Positions 1 to 16,325 of a stretch of 64,000 nt of DNA are shown piece after piece. The stretch is from Hypomesus transpacificus (lineage: Eukaryota; Chordata; Actinopteri; Osmeriformes; Osmeridae), in NCBI RefSeq assembly GCF_021917145.1, contig NC_061080.1, positions 3,329,497 to 3,393,496 of the forward strand, read 5' to 3'. Under the pieces are notes generated by a model. The model saw nothing but the letters and a program-made list of their open reading frames with translations. It made no database searches and had not been told where the DNA came from. The translations under genes were made by a program, and so were the position numbers. How positions within the stretch are numbered: the first letter of the stretch is position 1; every line of letters starts with the position of its first letter.

Positions 1-352
1 AAGAGCCAAACAGTAAAGTGAGCTAGCCGCATCACGACTAGCTAATGAAGCTCTCCAAGAGAAGGTGTTAGCTGCTACAGCTCCCCGGCTAGACGCCTCT
101 GAGAGTGACAGCTTCTCACTGGTCTCTCTCTCAGACTCCCGTCAAGTGTATCTGTTGCCTCATCCGTCACCTCACAAACGGCTGGAATCAAACAAACTCA
201 TAGATGTCAGAAGAAGTATTTCCCTCAATCTCTATCCTTCAGGTCGACCAGTGGCATTCCAAAACACTATTATATTGATGTTTTCCAAATATAGTGTAGG
301 ATCAATCTTCGCCATCCCAACTTTAATTCCCTCAATTGACCTTATGAGTCAT

Positions 353-392
353 ACAGAGTGTGTGTGTGTGTGTGTTTGTGTGGGGGGGGAGT
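353..392. repeat. GT microsatellite and G run
   Basis: A short GTGTGT tract followed by eight G residues, inside the bmerb1 gene region. No gene is seen in 1-674 apart from presumed intron; a small overlapping open frame at 65-424 has no recognisable protein features. Confidence 0.8.
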
Positions 393-673
393 CCCCTCAC
401 AGTCAATACCTTGGAGCTACATGATGTTTGACATCACTGTCACACTGCAACCATTGGTATGTCATGTCTACTGTATGACTGACTAGTTCCTCCTCTAAAT
501 GTCAGCAAATAAAAGGGTGGGAAATTGGGAAATCGGGCTGTGAAATGAGCAGGGATGTAGCCTGTTGTTGGTCATGAGGCCAACAAAGTATCCACATGAA
601 CAACACGAGACGCCAGTGTGCACTCGTGCAAACGGGTGCACCCTGGGATATGGAGTTCTGTCAGTAGCACTCA

Positions 674-5330
<4,657 letters not shown>

Positions 5331-7320
5331 CGCTGGAATCAATTTCTTAACTGTGATGGGGAAAATATGCCAATGGGTGTTCAGTGCTGTGATGAAAACG
5401 TGTTATTTTCTCCGGAATAAGTCAGTTTCGCCTGTTTCTAAGGCTTCGCGGACCCGAAACGCTGAGCATCTTTATTCAAGTTTACCAACCCTCTTTGACG
5501 TGTGGTGGGCTACGGCGAGGGATGCAGAGAGCATGCGCAATGCATTTCGGATGACGGCAAAGACATTCAGGTTGCATGGAGACAGCGTCAAGAAAAACAA
5601 TTCTGTTTTGCACACAGCACCTTATTTTACCATGCCTTGTTGGAGATTAAAATAATAATGCTATTCAAATTTATTTCTGCAAGATTGAACCCTTGGCCAT
5701 ACATAAGCATGCCGTTAATTTCAGCGTTGAAGAAAAATTATCCTCCTTATTTCTTTATTGGGTGTCAGTTTTTTAAATTAGAAGATATCGAAGATGCATG
5801 ACTCATGAGTGTCTGTGTCTTGCAAGTGATAGGAAATATTATAATATTATTATAATAATATTATTATTATTATAAAGTTATTTGGTGCTCAGTCAGGGCA
5901 CGAATGACAGTTTTGAGGATAACATGGAAACTCACATTAAGAAGTCTAGTTAGCCCATTGCTCAGAGGCAATGTTAACATACTAAACGGTCAGTAGGCTT
6001 ATGCAGACGTAGGCTAACACAAGCAAATTGCATAAACATTTATATTACATATTTCAATATTCAACAATAAATTGAAACATTTTCCAAGATTTCCAACATT
6101 TTTTTATCTAACCAGAGACATTTCTGTGCACCAACTTTACAAATCATATTATTGAGAAAAACAAGGCTAGTCTAAGCCTGACAAGCCATTGACCACCAAA
6201 GCAAACATTGTATAACAATGCATTACAAAGCATTTCGCGGTTGTTCCCAAGTTTTTATAAAGCAAAGAAAGTGTGCATTTGTTGAGACAGCAACAATTCT
6301 TCGGTTCATTCAGACATGGTTTGACCAGAAATATCAAAAAAAAAAATCTTCAGAATGTTATTCTTCTATGAAGTAGTCTACCTTTTTCCAGTTACAGTGA
6401 CAATGAGACAATCTCAGACAGTAAAATGTTTAGTGATGAAAAATTGTTGGAAATAGGGGAATTTATTAAATTAGTGCAACACATCTTTAATCAAATGCTA
6501 ATACAATTATATTACTATAACAAACACATGCTTTCCGAGTCTAAACACCCTTCAGTTTTGCCACTGTTATAAGCCTTAGTTAAATACATTGTAGTCATCT
6601 GTTTGATGTATGGCACACAAAGAATTATGAAAGGACTAACAAATATGTAATCAACAATTGGATCTGATTCCAGTGAAGGATAAAACACAGCAGCTGAACA
6701 TAACAGGCGTGATTATAATGAACTCTGTGATAAAACCAGGTTGAGAATATGTGACATAAACATGACAACAAGGGAAAGATAAAGATAAACTTCAAGCAAA
6801 TAACATTACAAGGTTCAGTCAGCTTTGTGGAATAAAATGCGAAGGAACACAACATTGAGTAGATAGTAACTTCTGTGATTAGTTCAAACTATCTTTAGGA
6901 TACAGGAAAAATTGTCTTCGCACAGCAGATCCAGGGAAACCTTAACAAAACTATCTTAGAAAGCATAAGCAAATTGATGGTTCAAGTATAGTGGATGCTG
7001 AATTCCATGTTATGTTTATTTTTAAATGAGCATAAATACATATTTTAAGCAATGTCATAAAACACAGTCTATCCAGTACCAATGCACCAATTACAAAGTG
7101 AAACTGGCAAGTACAGTTGGAATCAAAATTGACTCTATCAAAACATAGCTTGACCAAATACATGTTTTATATTAGTTGTCTATTTATAATACATTGTCTA
7201 AATAAATTATTTGGAATCTGTGCTTGTGAGTGACTCTCCAGCTTGGTATCCTGTCACTTGACAATAGCTGCCTGTGTGTCCTTGGTAGGAAGTCAACTTT
7301 TCTTGTGTTAGAATTACAAT
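5331..7320. other. Intergenic region between bmerb1 and mpv17l, AT-rich
   Basis: The first few hundred bases upstream of bmerb1 exon 1 are relatively CpG-containing and probably hold its promoter and 5' UTR. From about 5650 the sequence is strongly AT-rich with an ATT/ATA run at about 5838-5877. No gene is seen. The part just below 7321 should be the mpv17l 3' UTR. Confidence 0.5.
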
Positions 7321-8762
7321 TTATTTCCGCACCTGGGACTCTGCTTCTTTCTGCCCTGCAGCCTGCTCTTCTAAACCTGGTTTCACATCAGGGGAGCTTT
7401 GCTCATTGTGTGTGAGTGCTGGTTCATGTTTCTCTTCCACCGGTCCTGAAGCCTCCCCTGTGGGGCCTGGATGTTGCTCCTCCTTCAGCTCAACTGTGTC
7501 GTGTCTGGGGGTGAACATCCAGACGAGGGCGGCGGCGGCCGTGCCGTCTCCGCTCTGACGGGAGAAACACAGGAACGTGGCCCAGACGAAGGCACAGCAG
7601 CCGGTGAAGGTGGTGCGCACGTACAGGGGCACCAGAGCAAAGTTCAGAAACTAGGAGACGGGGAGAGAGAGGGAGAGGTGGGGGGAGGGGGGGGAGAAGG
7701 AGAGGGAGAGAGAGGGGGGGAGAGAGAGGGAGACAGGTGAATCAGTAAGTATGGCTAGATAACAAACAGATATTGAATGATTGCTGTAATTAAATGACAG
7801 ACATAAATCAACATTGAGGTTGTTCATACCTGCATGATGGGCCAAAACATCAAGCCAGTCTGAAAGAAATGACTAATCAATTACTTTTTGTTGAGGTGAA
7901 TGTTACACACAGCTATGAGTGAGTAGAAGTGAAGACCTTTCTGTCAATTAGAAACTGAACAAAAAGCTACCCTGTAGGAGTGACTATAGGCCTAGGGGTG
8001 CCATCTGGACCTGTGCAGTAGGTGCTTTACCTTGTATGTATTGAAGAATTTCTCCCTCCAGTCCTGCAAAATGTCATCTTTGCCTTCCAGAAAACTCACC
8101 CCTGGGGAACATCATTTTTTCAGTATATGATGTTATAACAACACAATACTATAACTTAACACATTGAGTGACTGACAGTTTGAGGGTTAACGTAGCCTAC
8201 TATGTAGGATATAATCTGCTAAAACTACACAGCTCGGATTTATACATTGCAGTTTGATCCTGTTGTCTTTAACGTGACCACTGTTCTCACATATTAGTGT
8301 TGGACCTTAGAGTCAATGGATAAGTGAATAAACAATGGAACAGTTTAAGGTCCAAAACTGTTAAGCCTACAATTTGACAGGAAAATCCACGATTGGGTCG
8401 TTAACAATTAGTTGTCAAGCTAAAAGTCGGCCTATCTGTGTAGTGTCTTCATTCTGACCTGTGTAGAACACGGTTGTGGCCAAAGGTGCAGCGGTGGTTT
8501 GGTCCAAGAAAAGTTTGCGTAGAACCATACCGACAGAATTCCCGGGAAATCTCCGCTCCAGAAAACGCATCCAGAAGAAGTTAAAGTTACCATGGAAACT
8601 AAAGGCGACTACGGCAACATTCCGTGTGTGCCTCCAGTCCATGTCTTCTTTCCGCGAAAACCATTGGTGAACGAAGTCCCCACCAGCGAACAAGCAACCG
8701 TACAGGGTTACATTGGTAACCCAGGGAAATCTTCTAACATGCTTTAAAAAAGCGTTACTCAT
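7321..8762 (-). CDS. mpv17l: Mpv17-like protein (MPV17L), complete, four exons
   Basis: Exons in transcript order: 8762-8459, 8101-8031, 7859-7830, 7650-7321. All introns are GT-AG and the joins stay in frame: 304+71+30+330 = 735 nt, 244 aa plus stop. The protein shows the Mpv17/PMP22 pattern: an N-terminal block with WVTNVTLYGCLFAGGDFVHQ, HGNFNFFWMRFLE, then DQTTAAPLATTVFYTG, GLMFWPIMQ, and the signature WATFLCFSRQSGDG. Family members are small multi-pass membrane proteins of peroxisomes or mitochondria linked to reactive-oxygen metabolism. The start at 8762 was chosen because it aligns with the usual N-terminus; an in-frame ATG at 8816 would add 18 residues. The C-terminus is longer than in mammals, with a hydrophilic Glu/Pro-rich tail. 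It lies next to bmerb1 on the same strand, as in human 16p13.11, which supports orthology. Confidence 0.92.
7651..7735. repeat. Purine-rich GA/GGGGGA tract
   Basis: Low-complexity G/A repeat in the last mpv17l intron, immediately upstream (in transcript sense) of the final exon acceptor. Confidence 0.85.
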
Positions 8763-10177
8763 ATTTTCGGCACGTAAACACACAACCCTGAATGTAGTTA
8801 AACTGAAAGATTTCAACAGCAGGAAATTGGAGCAGTATCGTTGACAAGTCCATCTCGACCTAAAAGATGCGTTAAATAGGCTTTAATATGCGTTGGCATA
8901 TTGATATAGGCCTATGGGGTTGTTCGTTTATGATTACTAAGGCTACAGCAACATTAAAGATTGGTATCACACCAAGGTTAAATAAACGAAAGAAACACCA
9001 GCCAACACTGAAATTGGCAGTGGTAGGCTACTGCGTGCATATTCCGATGGGCTACGTCAACTGAGCGCATCAAGCGCTCCCTGAGCTGAATTGCGTAAAA
9101 GCTACGCCCCTTCATGTAGCCCACGCCTCCAATGACGCAAAAATAAATATAAAAAAGCTGTACTGTGGTCAGCTGATCAGCAACTGGGTTCAGTATCTCC
9201 ATACAATGTTGCAAGATGTTCTATTCATTCCACTGTCTTTATCACCGCAGTAAAACATTAAGCTAAAGCCTATGTTTAGGCTTGTTGGTTGATGAAAGCA
9301 AACATGGGTTAGATGTATTACACTGTACTTTACATTATTTTGTTTTTAAAGACACGAATTAAGAAATATGCCCATTGCCGTGAGTAATTAGGCTAATATG
9401 ATTATATACAGTCCGACTGCATCCAGCTGCTGCAAGGGTGGATAGACCAACCTTGAGTTTAGCCTTGCCTCAGCTGACCCACACCGACACCTACTACCAG
9501 CATCCTATCATGTCTGTGAAACCTGTTCCCGAATTCACAGCGCTGTATAACCTCTTGGTTCCCCAACACAAATAAAGTATTAACTAATGTTGCCTTCACT
9601 GGGTTTTCTGTGTTAGGTGTTAATGTCAACAGTCATAATTCAATAACAACAAAGCAGAACTGACTTTCATATGCTTTATGGATGCGGTCACCCTGGCCAC
9701 CCTGCAGATACTCCCAATATTGCTACCAATATTTTTAATTTAACACAATTTTACGCACGCCCATTTGCTTCAATCATCGTATAGGTTTATTTACAATTAT
9801 TATTTTTAGCATTGAAGTCCTACATAAAACGTAATAATCTATGGGTCCAAATTCGTATCTACAACTTTACAGATGTGTGCTCCTAGAAATATAATCTTTA
9901 CGCAACGTGACGCAATACGTTGCTCACAATACAGACGCAAAACTTGTTCCGAATCACATGGAAGTCATGTCTTTGAAAGACAAACAATCACTGCACTGGC
10001 AACCGTAGACATAATAAATATTACGTCTATGCTGGCAACTATTTGTCGTGGAACATCGTCTAAATCATCTATGACGTAACAGAACTTTTGGCATTTAGAA
10101 TCCACAGTTTTGCATTAAAGAACCTTGTTAGACATAAGTTGCCTGATATAATTTCCAATGAGATAGTCAGCGAAAAA
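8763..10177. other. Intergenic, divergent promoter region
   Basis: Separates mpv17l (minus) from the PABP-like gene (plus), so both promoters should lie here. No coding sequence is recognised. The stretch 9,240-10,080 is AT-rich single-copy-looking DNA. Confidence 0.45.
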
Positions 10178-12857
10178 ATGAATCAGAGTCCATCTAGACG
10201 TCCAAAAGCTTCCTTGTATGTAGGAAACATACACCAACATGTTACCGAGGCAATGCTCTACAACCACTTCAGTCCCGCCGGGACCATCCACTCTATCCGC
10301 GTCTGCAGAGACAGGGTCACCAAGCGCTCTCTGGGTTATGCTTATGTCAACTTCAAGAGGTCAGTGGATGCCGTGCACGCCTTAGAGTTCTTGAATTTTA
10401 AACTGACTGATGGCTCCCCGATTCGTGTAACTTGGGCCCACCAGCGCTACCCGATCCCGACAAAGAGCGGTGTGGGTAAAGTCTTTATTAAGAACCTGGA
10501 CACATCAATAGATAACGAACATCATCTATACGACACCTTCTCTGCCTTTGGCAACATTTTGTCGAGCAAGATTGCATGTGGTAACAATGGCTCAAAGGGT
10601 TATGGTTTTGTTCAATTTGAGACCCCGGAGGCTGCCGAGAAATCTATAGAAAGATTGGACGGTATGCTGTTTAATGACAGAAAAGCATTTGTGGGCCGCT
10701 TCAAATCTCGTAAGGAGCGCCAAGCTGAGCGCTTGTGTTCATGCGCTAAGTTCACCAATGTCTACGTCAAGAACTTTGGACAGGATGTAGATGAGCAGAA
10801 GCTGACAGACCTGTTCAGCAAGTATGGAAGGATCACGAGTGTCTGTGTCATGAAAGATGAGAATGGCAAGTCCCGAAGGTTTGGCTTTGTGAACTTTGAG
10901 AGGCACAAGGATGCGCAAAAAGCTGTGGATGAAATGAAAGGAATGCAAATCAGCGGCAAACTGATCTATGTTGGCCGCGCCCAGAAGAGGTTAGAGCGTC
11001 AGTCCAAGCTCAAGCGTTGGTTCCAGCAGAACCAGGCTTGCATGACATGCCCTTCTAAGCAGCAGGTGAGTAGAGGCTGCAGTCACATAGTAAAACGTAT
11101 TTCTAGTGTTCTAGTGCTGTTTCCAGTGCTGCTACTTCCATGTTTTGACAATATTCAATAATGAATTCCACATTTTGCCAACCCTCAGCAGCACATGAGT
11201 GCCAAGATCAATATCAAGGTACAGACTAAGCCTCAAGCTCTGATCCACTCCAAGACCAAAGCCCAGGTCAAGGTCCAGAACCTGACCCAGGAAAATGCCC
11301 AGGTCGAGACCCAGCCTAAGATCCATGTCCGGACCCATCCTCAGGCCCAGGTCTGGACGCAGCATCAGGTCCAGCCTCAGGTCCAAGTAAAGGTCAAGAC
11401 CCAGCCTCAGGCCCAAATCCAGCGGGTCAAGACCCAGCCTCAGGCCCAAATCCAGCGGGTCCAGACCCAGCCAAAGCTCCATATCCTGCCCCAGCGTCAG
11501 GTCCAGATCCTGACTCAGGCAAATGCCCAGGTCAAAACCAAGCTTCAGGCCCAGATCCAGACCCAGCCTTGGGTCCAAATCCTGCTTCAGGCCCAGGTCA
11601 ACCAGCTCCTGACCCAGCCTCTGGTCCATCTCCTGACTCAGGCTGATGCCCAGGTCCAGACCCAGCTCCAGGCCCAGATCCAGACCCGGACCGAGGTCCT
11701 GACCCATGCCTTCACCCTGGCCTTGGTGTCCATGCAGCAGGTGTAAACCATACGGGAATTTATATCTTAAATGTGTGATACACAAGGTGGCACCAAAAAC
11801 CTTGGGTGTCTACTGTATCTATCTAACTGTGTGTATTTAACATAATATGTGCCCTGTCTTTTTCCAGCCTGCTGTTTACACATGGATAAGCTCTCCTGGT
11901 GTGTGTGTTGTGCCTGGAATTTCTAAACGACAACTGAGCATGACTGCTCTGGCCCAGTTCATGGTGGCCAAGGTTATGTCCCAGCTTAACATCCAGACAC
12001 CTGTGAGGATCACCACCCTGCTACAGCCTAGCCAGGACTTTAAATCTTCTGCTACTGAGACCAGTCTGACGAGGCCTGTTGATGGTCTCCAGGGAGTCGT
12101 GGGAAGGGAGACCTTCTTGCAGCTGACTGGTGAGCAAATCAAGGTTGTGATGGACACTTCCAGCAGGCTTCAGCCTACCACTGACATCCAGGTGCTGCTG
12201 GACATGAAAGAGAAAGACAAGCAGATCATGTAAGTCACAGTCATTTACTCTTTTAGTATTTTTGTATCCAAGTATATCTTACTTATGAACTTAGTTAACC
12301 TGATATTTAATATTAATATTTGATATTTTCTGATATTAATAGTAGGCCTTCTCTTCTCTTCTTCTTCTCACCCAGTGAAGACCTCAAGCCTGTTGCAGCC
12401 AGAGACCTGAGCCTGATTCACCTGAGCAGAGAGCTTCGACCAGAAACGCCTAATTTTTCAAAGAGCCATGGTGGCTCCATAGCTGCTCCCAGGCAGAAAG
12501 TGAAGAACAAGGGAGGAGGATGTTTTAGTGGCCTCATGAGGGCTTTCGGGAGAGCTGTCAGGAGAGCTTTCAGGAAAGGCAGAGTAAAGAAAGTAATTCA
12601 TTTAAGTTGATCTTCACGGTTGTTATTACATAAACATGGTTATATTCATAATAAACATACAGTGTGCATACCGTGTTGGTTACCAATGGTTTCCTGGTGT
12701 TCTGAGCACATACAACATATTTTTTCTTTTGAAGGATTGCACTGTGGGTGAGAAGACCAAGGGTGGAATCTCACATGCAGAGAACATCACCTCCATGAAA
12801 GCTGCTGCATCTGCAGTGAAGAATGGAGATGTTGATCAGTTTCCCACCACCCTGTAA
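10178..12857 (+). CDS. Chimeric PABPC-like gene: three RRMs fused to Gln-repeat and novel exons
   Basis: Five exons: 10178-11065, 11189-11740, 11868-12229, 12376-12583, 12735-12857. All introns are GT-AG, and the phases (0,0,2,0) give one frame of about 710 aa. An in-frame upstream ATG at 10088 would add 30 residues. Exon 1 is one uninterrupted block with three RRMs close to cytoplasmic poly(A)-binding protein: the N-terminus [23 protein letters not shown]1-like [16 protein letters not shown] and RFGFVNF, and RNP2-like SLYVGN, VFIKNL and VYVKNF. It stops after RRM3, so RRM4 is missing. Exon 2 is a degenerate Gln/Val/Pro repeat. Exon 3 (contains [17 protein letters not shown]), exon 4 (basic: [20 protein letters not shown]) and exon 5 are not recognised, and no MLLE domain is evident. 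RRMs 1-2 should bind poly(A). PABPC genes normally spread these RRMs over several exons, so exon 1 looks like a retrocopy that gained downstream exons. An ATTAAA polyadenylation signal lies about 25 bp after the stop. An alternative exon 4 end at 12592 is also in frame. Confidence 0.8.
11201..11720 (+). repeat. Coding degenerate repeat, Gln-rich exon
   Basis: Imperfect repeats of a CCCAG-GCCCAG-TCCAG type, about 6-12 codons long, encode units such as TQPQAQIQ and [11 protein letters not shown] (one unit perfectly repeated at about 11397-11457). The repeat is open on the opposite strand too (11785-11132, Leu/Asp/Gly-rich), which I take as a shadow of the same periodicity. Confidence 0.85.
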
Positions 12858-14755
12858 TACACATTAATTGTTCATCATTAATTAAACATTCATTGCACTT
12901 GACTCTTGACTGTTGTTATTTACATCTATTAACATTATACCAAAGAGATCTTTATCAAACTCCCTATTTGAGAATCTTTAAACATGTCCCATTTGCGCAG
13001 TGAACTGCAGTTCTCAGTAAAGCCTCTAGATGGTATAGTTATCCCAGTTATCAGAAGGATTCTTGGAAGTGAGTTGTGATGCTCTTATGAAAGTATGTGG
13101 AAGTGGCCCACAATCCCTTTGGCGATTCCTACTGTATGATGATACTGCTATTTCTTTTCTTGGTTTAACATGTGTTGTATGTGAGGCCATAGGTAGGGGT
13201 TAATATGAGTATTGGAATTCGGGCTAGTAATCAGAAGGTTGCCGGATCGATTCCCCGCCGTGCCAAATGACGTTGTGTCCTTGGGCAAGGCACTTCACCC
13301 TACTTGCCTTGGGGGAATGTCCCTGTACTTACTGTAAGTCGCTCTTGATAAGAGCGTCTGCTAAATGACTAAATGTAAATTCATGACTCAGCTTTAAGGT
13401 ATCCTTTAAAATGTGTCTGACTCATGTTATATTTGGGTGTTATGAGGTTCTCAATGGTCATCTGTCAGTTACCTCTCTACATTCCTTTTAAAAAGTTAAA
13501 TTTAATCTGAAACCTTTAACAGTTCAGCTCACAACAATGTTGGCAACTCTACCAAAGAGAATCCCACTACAAAAGCCCAGTCATCCATATTCTGCTCCTG
13601 CAGTTGACCCAAAGAATGCTGCCTGTCACAATTACAGGGAGCGTGAGCTGGTCTGACTACACCATCTAGTATAAAAAGTCTAGGACTTGAGAAATATTTG
13701 TTTTTTTTTGAAGGGATGAACAGTGCGTGTGACCCAGAGGAACAGACTGAACAACAGTTTAAAAAAAAGGATTTAATACATTGATTAAGATAGTCCAAAG
13801 CTTCACAAGGCATCGTTCACCCATCCCTATATAGATTCCCTCTCAGCACAGTCATTTTGCAAAGTCTTGTTTAGTCTTGCTACCTGTGTATACCCTGCCA
13901 CCCTGACAGACCTTGTTACGATGCACCCTGACCCAGTGTCTTGGATCAACCTTTTGTTCCCGTTTGCTTCTGTGTCTGACCATCCCCTGGCCCTGCCCAT
14001 GCTGTGGATTTACCCCTCAATACCTGTTGTTCCTGTACTGACACACCCGTTTTGACCACATTATTTGATTACCCTTTTGTACCTTTGGACCCTGCTTACT
14101 AAAGTCCTATTCTCCACTTGGATCCAACTCCTGGTCCCCTTCCAACGTTACAGTGACAGATATCAAAACTGTGTGATGAATTCGTGTTGGTTGGATTACA
14201 ATATAAGGATTACAATATATTTGTCTGTTTGTATATAATTTCTGTTCTGTTCTTGAGAAAACCATGAGATGAATGTTGACTGAAAAGCAATTGACAAGAA
14301 ACCAAATGATGACCAAAAGGGGTGTATGTTATTTTTTCCATACCAAAGTGGCATCCAAAGTCAATGTAATGGGTACAGATACCATTGAAGAGCAGTTCAC
14401 TTTTTTTTTTTTTTTCCTTGTGCTTTTTTTTTTACAAGCATTTAGAAAAACCTTCATTCAGCAACTCAAGTCTTCAGCATTTCAGAAGTTAGGGCAGGGT
14501 GTCCCCTTGCCTACAGCATCACTGGTCATCAGATGACAGTTGGCAGAACTGTCATGTTCCGTGGAGGTTCCCTCTCCATCACAAGCTGGATGTGTGAGAT
14601 GCTGTCTCTGTAAGACGTGAACTCTTGCTTACTAGAACACATGCAGACCTTCAGCAATCAACAGTGCCATCAATACAAGTATATACTCAAATGGTTGTCT
14701 AATAATATTCAACTCGGTTCTATCGGTTGAATATTTTACCACATTTTACCTTAAC
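12858..14755. other. Intergenic, one SINE, otherwise nothing clear
   Basis: Contains the SINE at about 13213-13380 and poly-T/poly-A runs at 13,700-13,765 and 14,400-14,435. The stretch 13,860-14,130 is pyrimidine-rich with CCCTG-type motifs and may be old repeat. No gene is seen. Confidence 0.4.
13213..13380 (+). mobile_element. tRNA-derived SINE
   Basis: B-box-like GGATCGATTCCCC, then the body motif TGACGTTGTGTCCTTGGGCA, CACTTCACCCTACTTGCC and the tail TCGCTCTTGATAAGAGCG plus TCTGCTAAATGACTAAATG. The same body and tail occur at 18590, 30633, 43022 (minus) and 49220 (minus). The family is a fish tRNA-head SINE with an L2/V-SINE-like 3' tail; I cannot fix the exact name. Confidence 0.85.
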
Positions 14756-15336
14756 CTTCCTGTATGCCACAATCACTGCCACAGCCACAATCACAGCCAG
14801 AACCACAATTACAGCCACAACCAAGTTGGTGGTTGTAGGCTGACCTGGAGAAACACAACCATGGAGTTTTACACGTGTTTCCTGGTTCTGTGGTCAAAAG
14901 TGAGTGGTGAATGGTTGTCTTTCTCACAAGGAGTTTTATAACCAACAGTAAACAGACCGGCAGACAAGACAGTATACTATAATGTTTATAATGTGTGTAA
15001 TAAAGTGCATCAGAGATGTTACTAGGAAAACTGAGGATTCAGAGTCTCCATGTTTAGTCGTTTGTCTACGGCTTCTCTTGACATGGAGAGAAACAGCACA
15101 CTAACCTGGGCACAGCTCTGTCTTGTTGAGTTTGACTGTCTGGTTACTGATGGGGTTTTCAGCCACACAGCTGTAGGTGTTTCCATCCTGGTCCTTCATC
15201 TCCAGATGGAGAGAGATGTTGGAGGAGAGATCAGGGCTGCTGGTCTGGTTAAGTTTCTCCTTTCCTTTGTACAAGGTTAGGGTTACATCTCTCCCGTTCT
15301 TCACAGAACACTCCACCGTACAAGAGACGTTGTTAG
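14756..15336 (-). CDS. SLAM/CD2-family-like Ig receptor, two exons, partial
   Basis: Exon 15336-15106 (231 nt, phase 1-1) encodes an Ig C2-type domain: VSCTVECSVKNG, then a disulphide-partner region GNTYSCVAENPISNQTV. Several N-linked sites (NVS, NQT, NIS) are present. Exon 14844-14756 joins in phase and encodes a single transmembrane helix (NLVVAVIVVLAVIVAVAVIV followed by AYRK). The YSC-ENPISN pattern is typical of CD48/SLAM-family C2 domains of fish. No V-set or signal-peptide exon was found upstream and no cytoplasmic exons downstream (13.5-14.7 kb), so this is either a gene with unrecognised exons or a fragment. Donor and acceptor sites at both exons are intact. Confidence 0.72.
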
Positions 15337-16185
15337 CTGACAGATGAAAATATTCATTCAAATGAGTGCCAGTTAGCGTTCCAGTTATTTCCACTAGGTC
15401 CAAGCATTAGCCTACAGCTTTGAGTTATGTTAAAGCGAAATGTCCACAAACAATGCACAGGCAAGATGAGTGCTTCTCCGGCATAATGAAATGCACTGCA
15501 TGAAATAAGTGTATAAGTGTGGAAGTACATTGTGCATGTTTGTGTAATTAACCTGCTTTGATGTGTGTGTTTTGTGTCGGGTTCTGTTTGGGCACATATT
15601 TTGCCGTGTAGAGTTTATTTTGTTGGATTAGACTAGGGATCAGCGAAATGGACAACACCTGAGTAATTGGACCACACCCCCAGCTCAGGATGGTTTTTAA
15701 GGGTGGATTTGGGACAGAGGAGGGAGGTGGAAAACAGCAGCAGGCTATGGACGAGAAACGAACGGACGACACAACGCTTGAAACGAAGGTCTTACAGACA
15801 GCGAGAGAGAGTGCTTAGTTTTGGTTGCAGTTTATAAGTATCACCTTTTTCTTTTAACCATTGAGCTATACCTAGGGTGACCAGAAGCCCTCTTTTACCT
15901 GGATATGTCCTCTTTTTGAGACCTAAAAAATGCGTTAATTTTGCTTTGGTGGATATTTGTGTTTCTCTGGGTCCTTCAGAAACGAGTTTTTACGCCCTTA
16001 CAAGTTTTGGAAAGGGTATCTCCCTCACGTTTCAGCTCTGACTGTCATTGGTCGACCGCCTTCTCAGTTAGCACTGACCTTGCCGCTTTCACTAGTTGCA
16101 TTGTTTAAAACAGCACATGACATCTGTGTGTAAAAGATGTCAAAACGTTGTTGCGGGGTCATCTGTATGCTATAGACAGTGGTTC
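15337..16185. repeat. Repeat-derived sequence, no gene
   Basis: About 15870-16040 contains a fish dispersed repeat beginning CTAGGGTGACCAGAAGCCC, with TGTCCTCTTTTTGAGACCT and CTTACAAGTTTTGGAAAGGG. The same sequence is found inverted at about 62508-62682. The part 15,540-15,830 also looks repeat-like, but I cannot name it. Confidence 0.6.
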
Positions 16186-16311
16186 TCAATCCTGGTCAAG
16201 GGGACCCCCTGCCCTGCATGTTTTAGATATTTCCCTGCTCCAACACACCTGATTCAAATAAATGGGCCTGATAACGACCCATTCATTTGAATCAGGTGTG
16301 TTTAACAGTTT
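16186..16311. mobile_element. Truncated foldback MITE
   Basis: Has an inverted repeat: ACACACCTGATTCAAATAAA is mirrored by CATTTGAATCAGGTGTGTTT about 40 bp later. The left end AGTGGTTCTCAATCCTGGTC resembles a common fish hAT-type MITE. The right half is missing. Confidence 0.55.
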
Positions 16312-16325
16312 GATGTGGTGGTGTA

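Noticed and set aside
5353..5655. 100-codon plus-strand frame upstream of bmerb1
   Set aside because: No recognisable domain; lies in the presumed promoter/5' UTR region and has no supporting splice sites.
7471..7740. Plus-strand 89-codon frame
   Set aside because: Antisense to the last mpv17l exon and a purine repeat.
11132..11785. 217-codon minus-strand frame rich in Leu, Asp and Gly
   Set aside because: It is exactly antisense to the Gln-repeat exon, which has matching splice sites and frame on the plus strand.
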